Part shown: piece by piece, positions 33,502-40,633 of the stretch | Layout of the letters: each line of letters opens with the position of its first letter | How positions within the stretch are numbered: the first letter of the stretch is position 1 | Assembly (NCBI GenBank): GCA_002344055.1 | Contig: DDTH01000006.1 | Location: forward strand, 535,037-599,036 | Direction: 5' to 3' | Origin: Sphingomonadales bacterium UBA2369 | GTDB lineage: Bacteria > Pseudomonadota > Alphaproteobacteria > Sphingomonadales > Sphingomonadaceae | DNA length: 64,000 nucleotides | Notes under the pieces: model-generated | What the model saw: the letters and a program-made list of their open reading frames with translations, nothing else | What the model was told of the DNA's origin: nothing | Databases searched by the model: none | Program-made: the position numbers and the translations under genes

Positions 33502-34226
33502 GACGTCACATCCTCATCCGCCCGGCGCGGCGGATTGCGCAGCACGCCGGTGGGGTCGGCAATCTGCCCCCGGTCCAGCCGCAGCATCTCGGCGCGCGGC
33601 ACGGCGGTGAGCAGATGCAGATCGTGGGTGGCGACGATCACGGTCGCGCCCAGTTTGTTCAGGGCGTCGAACAGATGGATCAGCCTTTTGGCCATTTCCG
33701 GATCGACGTTGCCGGTCGGCTCGTCCGCGACCAGCAATTCCGGGCGCGCGATCACCGCGCGGGCGATGGCGACGCGCTGCTGTTCCCCGCCCGACAGGGT
33801 CGCCGGCCGGGCGCTGGCGCGATCCTCCAGCCCGACCCAGGCCAGCATCTCGCGCACCGGCACTTCCAGATCCTCTTCCTCCACCCCCGCGACGCGCAAC
33901 GGCAGCGCGACATTGTCGAAGGCGGAAAGATGCGGGACCAGCCGGAACTCCTGAAACACCGTACCGATCCTGCGACGAAAGCCCGGCAGGCGGGTGCGCG
34001 GCATCGTCACGATATCCTCGCCGAACAGGCGGATCAGCCCGCGGCTCGGCCGCAGCGCCAGATAGAGCAATTTCAGCAGGCTGGTCTTGCCAGCCCCGGA
34101 CGGGCCGGTGAGGAAGTAAAAACCGCCGGTCCGCAAGGTGAAGCTCAGATCGGACAAGGTCTCGGCGCCCGTGCCGTAGCGCAGGCCGACATTGTCGAAC
34201 TGGACGATCGAACCGTTCGCCCCCAA
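33498..34226 (-). CDS. ftsE: Cell-division ATP-binding protein FtsE
   Basis: ABC ATPase partner of FtsX. 242 residues with Walker A GPSGAGKTS, Q-loop region FQEFRLVPHL, signature LSGGEQQRVAIARA, and Walker B LLVADEPTGNVD. I chose TTG at 34226 because GGGAGG lies 6 bases upstream and the protein then begins just before the conserved IVQFDNVGLRYG. The longer frame to 34301 starts inside the promoter region of the divergent zinc-ribbon gene. Confidence 0.95.
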   Translation of the reverse strand: MGANGSIVQFDNVGLRYGTGAETLSDLSFTLRTGGFYFLTGPSGAGKTSLLKLLYLALRPSRGLIRLFGEDIVTMPRTRLPGFRRRIGTVFQEFRLVPHLSAFDNVALPLRVAGVEEEDLEVPVREMLAWVGLEDRASARPATLSGGEQQRVAIARAVIARPELLVADEPTGNVDPEMAKRLIHLFDALNKLGATVIVATHDLHLLTAVPRAEMLRLDRGQIADPTGVLRNPPRRADEDVTS

Positions 34227-34305
34227 CTTCGCCTCCCGGCCCAAATAATCCTCGCCCCGGACCCTCTGTCGCACGGCGGCGCGAGGCCCTTCAAGCCACA
34301 CCCGC

Positions 34306-34334
34306 TTGCAACATTCCCGTCACGCGTGCTTAGA
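34306..34334 (+). promoter_or_regulatory. Probable sigma-70-type promoter for the zinc-ribbon gene
   Basis: TTGCAA (34306-34311) and CTTAGA (34329-34334) are separated by 17 bases, the ideal spacing, and lie 35 bases before the start codon at 34370. No other promoter in this gap is as good. Confidence 0.5.
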
Positions 34335-34369
34335 GGCCGGAAAGCGGCGCGCAAGGGTTCCAGACCCAC

Positions 34370-35101
34370 ATGATTTTGACCTGTCCGTCCTGCCGGACCA
34401 AATATGTTGTACCCGACAGCGCCATCGGCCTCGACGGCCGGAAGGTGCGCTGCGCGCAATGCCGTTTCAGCTGGTTCCAGGACGGGCCGGACGCGATGCC
34501 GGTGGATACGACTGCACCCCCGGCCCCGCCACCCGCGCCGCGCAGGGCCGCGCCGCCGCCGCCACCCGCCGCGGATACACCGGTCGCCGAGGAAGCGCCG
34601 CGATCGGAGGCGATCGACTGGGCGCCCGCCGAACCCGCCTACGAAGAATATGAGGAGCCACGCCGCGCGCGGCGTAATCCGGCACGCGTCTGGACCTGGG
34701 TCGCGATCGTCAGCGCCGTGCTGATGGTCGGCGCGCTCAGCGCCATCTATTTCATCGGCCCGCAGCAAATCTCGGCATGGATGAATGGCGGCGGCACCAC
34801 CACCGATGCGAGCGAGGCCTTGCGCTTCACCCGCCGCGACCTCTCCCGCGAGCCGCTGCCCACCGATCGCGAACTCTATACCGTTACCGGCGAGATCACG
34901 AACGTGTCGGGCGAGACCCAACCCGTGCCGCGGATCCGCGCCGAAGTGACCGACGCCGACCAGAACGTCATCTACGCCTGGACGATCGCGCCCCCCGTGG
35001 CCGAACTCGCCGCCGGCCAGGTCGTCACCTTCAGCAGTTCCTCCACCGACGTGCCCAGAGGCGGCCGCAACCTCAGCCTGAGGTTCGGGACAGGCAACTG
35101 A
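34370..35101 (+). CDS. MJ0042-type zinc-ribbon membrane protein with DUF3426 domain
   Basis: 243 residues. The N-terminal zinc ribbon has two CxxC pairs (CPSC near 5, CAQC near 28). A long Pro/Ala-rich linker follows, then one membrane helix (about 107-127, VWTWVAIVSAVLMVGALSAIYF) and a C-terminal DUF3426 beta domain (YTVTGEITNVSGETQPVPRIRAEV). Such proteins are common in Alphaproteobacteria, often beside ftsEX; the function is unknown. It shares the last base of its stop with the phosphofructokinase start. Confidence 0.85.
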   Translation: MILTCPSCRTKYVVPDSAIGLDGRKVRCAQCRFSWFQDGPDAMPVDTTAPPAPPPAPRRAAPPPPPAADTPVAEEAPRSEAIDWAPAEPAYEEYEEPRRARRNPARVWTWVAIVSAVLMVGALSAIYFIGPQQISAWMNGGGTTTDASEALRFTRRDLSREPLPTDRELYTVTGEITNVSGETQPVPRIRAEVTDADQNVIYAWTIAPPVAELAAGQVVTFSSSSTDVPRGGRNLSLRFGTGN

Positions 35102-36204
35102 TGCATATCGGCATCCTGACCGGCGGCGGCGACGTTCCGGGGCTCAACGCCTGCATCCGCTCGGTCACCCTCTCCGCCGACGATCTCGGCTGGCGCGTCA
35201 CCGGCTTCAAGCGCGGCTGGGAAGGGGTGATGGCGATCGACCCTTCCGATCCCGCCAGCATCGCCGCGAACACCGTGAAGCTGGACCGCGAGGCGGTGCG
35301 CGGCATCGACCGGACGGGCGGCACCATCCTCCACACTTCCCGCCTCGACCCGCGCACCCGGCCGGAAGGCGACGGCACCGGCCACGTCCTGAATGTGCTC
35401 GACCGGCTCGGCGTGGACGCGATGGTGACATTGGGCGGCGACGGCACCTTGCGCTTCTCCGCCCATCTCGCGGGGCAGGGCGTGCGCATCATCTCCGTCC
35501 CCAAGACGATGGACAATGACGTCTTCGGAACGGATTATTGCATCGGCTTTTCGACCGCCGTGAGCCGCTCGGTCGAGGCGATCAACGCCCTTCGCACCAC
35601 CGTCGCCAGCCACGAGCGGATCGGCGTGATCGAATTGTTCGGCCGCCGCAGCGGCGAGACCGCCTTGCTTTCCGGCCATCTCGCCCAGGTCGACCGCACC
35701 ATCATCTCCGAAGTCCCGGCCGATCTTGACCGGCTGCTGCCGCTGATCGCCGAGGACAAGGCGTCCAATCCGTCCGGCTATGCGATGCTGGTCGTCTCAG
35801 AAGGCGCGCGCATCGCCGGCGAGGACGGGCCGCGCGACGGCGACATCGCCAAATCCTCCGCCCAGCGCGGCGACGGGCGCATCGGCGACCGCCTCGGCCG
35901 TGCGATCACCAGCCGCCTGGGCAGCGGCGTCGTGATCCAGGAACTGGCCTATCTGATGCGCGCCGGCGAACCCGACGCGATGGACCGAATGGTCGGCCTC
36001 GCCTTCGGCGCCCTCGCCGTCCAGCTCCTGCAGAGAGGCGAGCATGGCCGCATGGTCGCCCTGCGCCACGGCAATTACACTCACGTTCCCGCCGATGCTC
36101 TGCTGAGCGGCGAGAAGATCGTCGACGTCGAGGCGCTCTACGACCCCGAACGCTACCGCGCCCGCCTGCTCAAGGTCGAGGGCATGCCGATGTTCCTGTA
36201 TTGA
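35101..36204 (+). CDS. 6-phosphofructokinase family protein
   Basis: Phosphorylates fructose-6-phosphate. 367 residues: N-terminal GILTGGGDVPGLNACIR, phosphoryl-donor motif LGGDGTLRFS (112-116) and substrate motif VPKTMDND (134-140). Gly at the ATP/PPi-deciding position of GGDGT together with Lys in PKTMDND is the combination of certain ATP-dependent enzymes; PPi use cannot be excluded. A PFK is notable because sphingomonads usually degrade hexoses by the Entner-Doudoroff route. Starts on TGATG overlap. Confidence 0.88.
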   Translation: MHIGILTGGGDVPGLNACIRSVTLSADDLGWRVTGFKRGWEGVMAIDPSDPASIAANTVKLDREAVRGIDRTGGTILHTSRLDPRTRPEGDGTGHVLNVLDRLGVDAMVTLGGDGTLRFSAHLAGQGVRIISVPKTMDNDVFGTDYCIGFSTAVSRSVEAINALRTTVASHERIGVIELFGRRSGETALLSGHLAQVDRTIISEVPADLDRLLPLIAEDKASNPSGYAMLVVSEGARIAGEDGPRDGDIAKSSAQRGDGRIGDRLGRAITSRLGSGVVIQELAYLMRAGEPDAMDRMVGLAFGALAVQLLQRGEHGRMVALRHGNYTHVPADALLSGEKIVDVEALYDPERYRARLLKVEGMPMFLY

Positions 36205-36214
36205 GCGATCCAGA

Positions 36215-37114
36215 TCAGGGCGGCGAGCAGGTCAGGACCAGCTGCTGCCGGGGCCTCGAGTAAAGAAGGCTGCTGCAGGCCGCCAAGCGATCACGGCCCA
36301 GCGTCATCCGGTATAGCGGCCGCATGCCGCGGCGCTGGCCGGTCACCACCATCTCGCTCGGATCGCCCTCGTCCTCGTCCGCCGGCAGCGCATGGTCGCC
36401 GCGCCAGTCACTGGTGCGCACATTGATTTCCGCCACCCCATAGCCGCCGACCATCAAGGGCCGCGCGAATCGCATCGGCCGGAGCGGCCGGACCACGCCG
36501 AACAGGATCGGCGCCTCCCGCGCCTCGCCGTTCCAGTCTCCGCCCTGTGCCTCGGCCAGGATCGCGCCCAAGGCCGCCGTGACCTGGCTGTCCGGCGGAA
36601 GGAAGCTGAAGCGCATGATCGCATCCTGGGTGCGGACGCGGAAGCGATGGACCAGTCCGAGCATGTTCTCGCTCTCCACGGCGAAGACATGATCCACCTG
36701 GCCCGGCCCGACCGGCCCCAATTCCATCCTGACTTCATCCTCCGGCAGGTCGGCGAGGCCGATCGTGCCATCGGCGCCTTCCACCACCTCCCGATCGAAC
36801 CAGATGAAGCGTCGACGCCCTTCCCAGGCACCGATGCGCAGCCGCGCCACTTTCGAATGGCCGCGAAGCCGCACCGGCCCGACCCGCGCCGAGACGGCGA
36901 GCATCGAACCGCGCAGTCCGATCCGTCGCGCAGCCTCCAAGTTCAGCATCAGGCCGCTGCCGGGATCGACCCGCAAGCGCAGCGGCTGGCCGTTGACCGT
37001 GACGGCGACGGTCAGGCCGGTCTCCGCGCCGATCAGCCGATGGGTCGGAGCGGCTGGCTGGGCGAAGGCCGGGGCGGCGGTGAGTGCCAGCAGCGTGATG
37101 AAGAATGAGCGCAT
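36215..37114 (-). CDS. Secreted retropepsin-like protein with altered catalytic motif
   Basis: 299 residues with a clear Sec signal peptide (MRSFFITLLALTAAPAFAQ). After it, LRVDPGSGLMLNLEAARRIGL matches the layout of bacterial retropepsin-like aspartyl proteases (VDTGA...AA..LGL), but the T of DTG is replaced by P. Later strands (GTIGLADLPEDEVRMELGPVG) fit a beta-rich fold. The C-terminus has two Cys. I consider it a pepsin-fold relative of unknown activity. It converges on the PFK gene with a 10-base gap. Confidence 0.65.
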   Translation of the reverse strand: MRSFFITLLALTAAPAFAQPAAPTHRLIGAETGLTVAVTVNGQPLRLRVDPGSGLMLNLEAARRIGLRGSMLAVSARVGPVRLRGHSKVARLRIGAWEGRRRFIWFDREVVEGADGTIGLADLPEDEVRMELGPVGPGQVDHVFAVESENMLGLVHRFRVRTQDAIMRFSFLPPDSQVTAALGAILAEAQGGDWNGEAREAPILFGVVRPLRPMRFARPLMVGGYGVAEINVRTSDWRGDHALPADEDEGDPSEMVVTGQRRGMRPLYRMTLGRDRLAACSSLLYSRPRQQLVLTCSPP

Positions 37115-37227
37115 GAGTGTCCTGCGGGAGAGCTGGTTCCCGCCAGCTTCCTACGGCATCGCGGCGAAAATCAGGCGCCGACTGCGGATTGCGGCGGCAG
37201 AGGATCGCCCTCCGCCTGGGCGACCCG

Positions 37228-37671
37228 CTACAGCGTGTAGCGCAGCCCGTTCGAGGCGATGCCCGCCTTCGGATCGTAATCGCTCCAGACACTGCCCCAC
37301 GGAAAGACTTTCGACCGCTCCGCCGGATCGAAGCCGATCATCGAGGCCAGCACCTCGCGGACAAAGACGATTTCCGCGTCGATCTCGGCGCCGGTCGGCC
37401 AGTCCGGGCCGGCGCCCGGCAGGCTGATGCTGAAATTCGCCATGTCGAGCCGGCCGCGCTGAAAGCAGAGCGACAGATGAGCGGGATGCTCGCCGAAGCG
37501 CAAGCCGTGGAGGTAGAGCCACTCATAGCCGTTGCCGAGATCGTGCCGGAGGCGAACGAAGGCCCCCAGCGCCGCCGCCGTCTCCTCGATTCCGGCCCCG
37601 CCGCCGAGCTGATGCGCTTCACCAATCATGATGGCGCCGCTTTGCGCGTCGATGAGGATTTCCGGCTCCAT
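37228..37671 (-). CDS. Hypothetical protein
   Basis: 147 residues, not recognised. No signal peptide or transmembrane segment; the sequence reads as a mixed alpha/beta soluble protein (LGAFVRLRHDLGNGYEWLYLHGLRFGEHPAHLSL, WPTGAEIDAEIVFVREVLASMIG). Codon usage and third-position GC are normal for coding sequence here. A possible short hairpin with arms TCGCCC/GGGCGA lies just beyond the stop (37205-37223). Confidence 0.7.
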   Translation of the reverse strand: MEPEILIDAQSGAIMIGEAHQLGGGAGIEETAAALGAFVRLRHDLGNGYEWLYLHGLRFGEHPAHLSLCFQRGRLDMANFSISLPGAGPDWPTGAEIDAEIVFVREVLASMIGFDPAERSKVFPWGSVWSDYDPKAGIASNGLRYTL

Positions 37672-37806
37672 CCCGCGAATGCTTTGCCGGATCGCCCGCC
37701 AATGGCAATGCGGACGCAGATGAAAGCCACGTTGCGCGGCCCGTTCGCCCCTGCTAGAGGCGCCCGCCTACCCGGTGGTGGCCCCGCGCCGCCCCTCCTT
37801 CGATGT

Positions 37807-37893
37807 GCGGTCGTGGCGGAACTGGTAGACGCGCAGCGTTGAGGTCGCTGTGGCCGAAAGGCCGTGGAAGTTCGAGTCTTCTCGACCGCACCA
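37807..37893 (+). tRNA. tRNA-Leu (anticodon GAG)
   Basis: A full cloverleaf can be drawn. The acceptor stem is GCGGTCG with CGACCGC, and the anticodon stem CAGCG/CGCTG encloses the loop TTGAGGT, with GAG at 37841-37843. A long variable arm typical of class II tRNA-Leu follows, then T arm GGAAG-TTCGAGT-CTTCT, discriminator A and encoded CCA. It reads CUC and CUU codons. Nothing else is co-transcribed with certainty. Confidence 0.97.
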
Positions 37894-37985
37894 GTTTTCG
37901 CCTCAGGCAAATGTCCGGGGGACATTTGCGGCGAAAACTCCCGAAGCGACAGCGAAGGGTTCGCGCCTTCCCAAACCCCGTTCAG

Positions 37986-38062
37986 CCTGAGCTTGTCGAA
38001 GGCCCGTCCTTTCCTTTTGTTTCGCATCGGAGGAAGAAGGCCAGTCCTTCGACAAGCTCAGG
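37986..38062. repeat. REP-like inverted repeat downstream of tRNA-Leu
   Basis: A 17-bp sequence CCTGAGCTTGTCGAAGG (37986-38002) returns as its perfect reverse complement at 38046-38062, separated by 43 bases. The motif CTTCGACAAGCTCAGG is a widespread intergenic repeat in sphingomonad and related genomes. It could form a long hairpin in transcripts leaving the tRNA or entering the permease gene, whose start is only 11 bases further on. Confidence 0.85.
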
Positions 38063-38072
38063 ACGGACGGGG

Positions 38073-39434
38073 ATGGGTGTGACCAGCGCTTCCACAGGAT
38101 TTCAAGCCGAGACCCGCCCGCTCGGCTTCTGGCCCTGCCTCGCCTTGGTCGTCGGCACGCTCATCGGCTCCGGCATCTTCCTGCTCCCCGCCCAGCTCGC
38201 GCCTTATGGCTGGAATGCTGTCTTCGGCTGGCTGGTGACGATCGGCGGCGCCTTGTGCATCGCCTTCGTCTTCGCCCGCCTCGCCGCCGCGATTCCCGAC
38301 GCCGCCGGGCCGCATGCCTTCGTCGGCAACGCATTCGGCAAGCTCGCGGCGTTCGGGATCACCTGGGCCTATTGGATCGCGATCTGGGTCGGCAATGCCG
38401 CCATCGCGATCGCGGCAGTCAGCTATGCCTCACTGTTCGTGCCGGAACTGGCCGAGACGCCGATCGTCGGCGCGGGCGCGGCCGTCGCGCTGTTATGGCT
38501 GCTCACCGCACTCAACTGCGTCAGCCTGAAGGCGTCGGGTGGCTTTCAGCTCGTCACCGCCGCGCTGAAATTGCTGCCGCTGCTGGCCGTGATCCTCGTC
38601 GCGGCCCTCGTTCTGGGCGGTGGCGGGGAAAGCCAGGCGCCGCCCTTCCGCGCGGAGGAGATCGACCTGGGCGCGATCAACGCCGCGGCCGCGATCGGCT
38701 TGTGGGCGATGGTGGGGTTCGAAGCCGCCGCCTGGGCCAGCCGCAATGTCCGCGATCCGGCACGCAACGTGCCGCGCGCCACTCTGTACGGCACTTTGGT
38801 CGTCGGACTCTTCTACCTCGCCGTCACCACCTCGGTGATGCTGCTGGTCCCGCCGGAGACGCTCGCGGCCTCGAACGCCCCGCTCGCTCTCGCCATCGAA
38901 CCTTATGCCGGCGCCGGTATCGCCCTTTTGTTCGGCCTGTTCGCGGCGATCAGCGTCACGGGCGCGCTGAACGGCCTGGTGCTGGTGCAAGGCGAATTGC
39001 CACTGCAACTGGCCCGCGACGGCGCCCTGCCGCACTGGCTGGGCAAACTCTCCGCCCGCGGCCTGCCGGTTCGCGCGCAAATCCTGTCGAGCGCGCTCTC
39101 CACCGCCCTGATCCTGGCAAACAGCAGCCGCACCCTTTCGGGCCTGTTCGTGTTCATGGCCCTGGTCGCCACCGCCGCGACGCTGATCCTCTATCTCGTC
39201 GTCGCGGCGGCGGCGATCGAGCTGCAGCGGCGCAACCGGGTCGAGACCAGCCCGGCTCTGCTGATCACCGCCGGCATTGGCATCCTCTTCGCGCTCTGGA
39301 CCTTCTACGGCGCCGGTTTCGAGGCCACGGGCTGGACGCTGGCGCTCATCGCCGCGGGCTTCCCGATCTACGGCCTCACGAAGCTGCTCAGCTCCACGAG
39401 ACCGGCGGCTGACTCTCCCGCACCTCCGGAATGA
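38073..39434 (+). CDS. APC-family amino-acid permease
   Basis: 453 residues, about twelve membrane helices. The first helix carries the APC signature GFWPCLALVVGTLIGSGIFLLP, and helix 6 the conserved MVGFEAAAWASRNVRDPARNVPRA. It most resembles the AdiC/YjdE basic amino-acid antiporter-like branch, but the substrate is unknown. Starts at ATG 38073 or GTG 38079 are both possible. The 3' end overlaps the end of the convergent Rieske gene by 47 bases. Confidence 0.88.
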   Translation: MGVTSASTGFQAETRPLGFWPCLALVVGTLIGSGIFLLPAQLAPYGWNAVFGWLVTIGGALCIAFVFARLAAAIPDAAGPHAFVGNAFGKLAAFGITWAYWIAIWVGNAAIAIAAVSYASLFVPELAETPIVGAGAAVALLWLLTALNCVSLKASGGFQLVTAALKLLPLLAVILVAALVLGGGGESQAPPFRAEEIDLGAINAAAAIGLWAMVGFEAAAWASRNVRDPARNVPRATLYGTLVVGLFYLAVTTSVMLLVPPETLAASNAPLALAIEPYAGAGIALLFGLFAAISVTGALNGLVLVQGELPLQLARDGALPHWLGKLSARGLPVRAQILSSALSTALILANSSRTLSGLFVFMALVATAATLILYLVVAAAAIELQRRNRVETSPALLITAGIGILFALWTFYGAGFEATGWTLALIAAGFPIYGLTKLLSSTRPAADSPAPPE

Positions 39435-40491
39435 GCCGGCGCAGCTTCCCGGTGAAGCTGCGCAGACACACCTCGCTCTGCCCGAGCGGACCTGGGACGT
39501 AAGCCGAGCTGCCCATCCCTTCCTGCACGCGCGCGATCAGAGCGGTGTCTTCCTCGTTCACCCGCCGGTTGATCCGCCAGTTCAGGTAGCGCGCCGCCTT
39601 CATCTCCCGGTTCGCGCCCGGCAGCGCATAGCTGACCTCGCGGATCAGCGTCTCGGTCGGCCCTACCGGCACGAAATGCATGAAGTCGACCTGATCGGGA
39701 TAAAGGTCGATCGCCACGTTCGGCCAAAGCTTCAGATAGAGCCAGCGGCGGTCGCCGTCGCGCGGGAGGAAATGCTGGTAGGCACGCTCGGACAGGTTGC
39801 GCGACGGCCGCTCGACCAGATCGCCCCACATCCGATCGACATGTGGCCCCGCCTCGATCCCGTAATCGCCGCCGAACAGCCGCGTGAGTCCCGGATGCGC
39901 TACGTCGATGTGCAGGGCGTCGGAATAATTGTCAGCGACATTCTTCCAGTTCACCGCGCGGGGCCGCAGCGTGATCCGCCCCAGCGCCTCCATCTCGGCC
40001 ATCCGGTAAGGCGCGACCTCATCCTCGTACGGCGCCATCATCTCCGCGACGCCCGGCCCACCGCTCTCCAGCCGAACGAAGACGAAACCGTGCCAGACTT
40101 CTGCCTCGACCTGCAGCAATCCCCAATCGTCGAGCTGCAGATCGCCATAATCCGCCCGGTTCGGCACGGCGATGAGTCGGCCGTCCGACGCATAGGTCCA
40201 GGCGTGATAGGGACAGGTCAGCCGCTTCGCACAACCCCCATTCCCATCCAGCAGCCGCGCGCCACGGTGCCGGCACACATTGTGGAAAGCGCGGATGGCG
40301 CCGTCCTGCCCCCGCATCGCGACGACGGAATCGCCGAGCAGGTCCAGCCCGCGCCAATCGCCCGCCGCCGGGATCTCGCTGTGATGACACACGATCTGCC
40401 ATGCGGGCCGGATCACACGCGCCATCTCGACCCGGAAATAATCCGGATCGCGATAGACCCATCCGGGCAGGCTCAGGGCTTCGGCATTCAT
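39388..40491 (-). CDS. Rieske non-heme iron oxygenase, alpha subunit
   Basis: 367 residues. The N-terminal Rieske 2Fe-2S domain has CRHRGARLLDG and CPYHAW as ligand motifs, and the catalytic domain has the mononuclear iron motif DALHIDVAH (Asp-x2-His-x4-His). The bridging Asp is in NVADNYSDAL. Members hydroxylate aromatic or quaternary-amine compounds; no reductase or beta subunit lies nearby, so the substrate is undetermined. It is divergent from the PBP gene and overlaps the permease gene at its 3' end. Confidence 0.9.
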   Translation of the reverse strand: MNAEALSLPGWVYRDPDYFRVEMARVIRPAWQIVCHHSEIPAAGDWRGLDLLGDSVVAMRGQDGAIRAFHNVCRHRGARLLDGNGGCAKRLTCPYHAWTYASDGRLIAVPNRADYGDLQLDDWGLLQVEAEVWHGFVFVRLESGGPGVAEMMAPYEDEVAPYRMAEMEALGRITLRPRAVNWKNVADNYSDALHIDVAHPGLTRLFGGDYGIEAGPHVDRMWGDLVERPSRNLSERAYQHFLPRDGDRRWLYLKLWPNVAIDLYPDQVDFMHFVPVGPTETLIREVSYALPGANREMKAARYLNWRINRRVNEEDTALIARVQEGMGSSAYVPGPLGQSEVCLRSFTGKLRRLIPEVRESQPPVSWS

Positions 40492-40633
40492 CCGCCTTTG
40501 CTAGCGCCGCAGACACGAAAAGTCGCGCCAGACAAGTTCGCGGATTCCCTCCGCCTTACCCTTGCGTTAACCTTGTCGCGTTTAGCTCGCTTTCACGCCG
40601 CTGCGGCGCACGCAGCCCCTGTTCCGGACACGC

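Noticed and set aside
40492..40633. CtrA-like TTAA sites between the Rieske and PBP genes
   Set aside because: One TTAACC is present, but the second half is absent at the required 7-base spacing.
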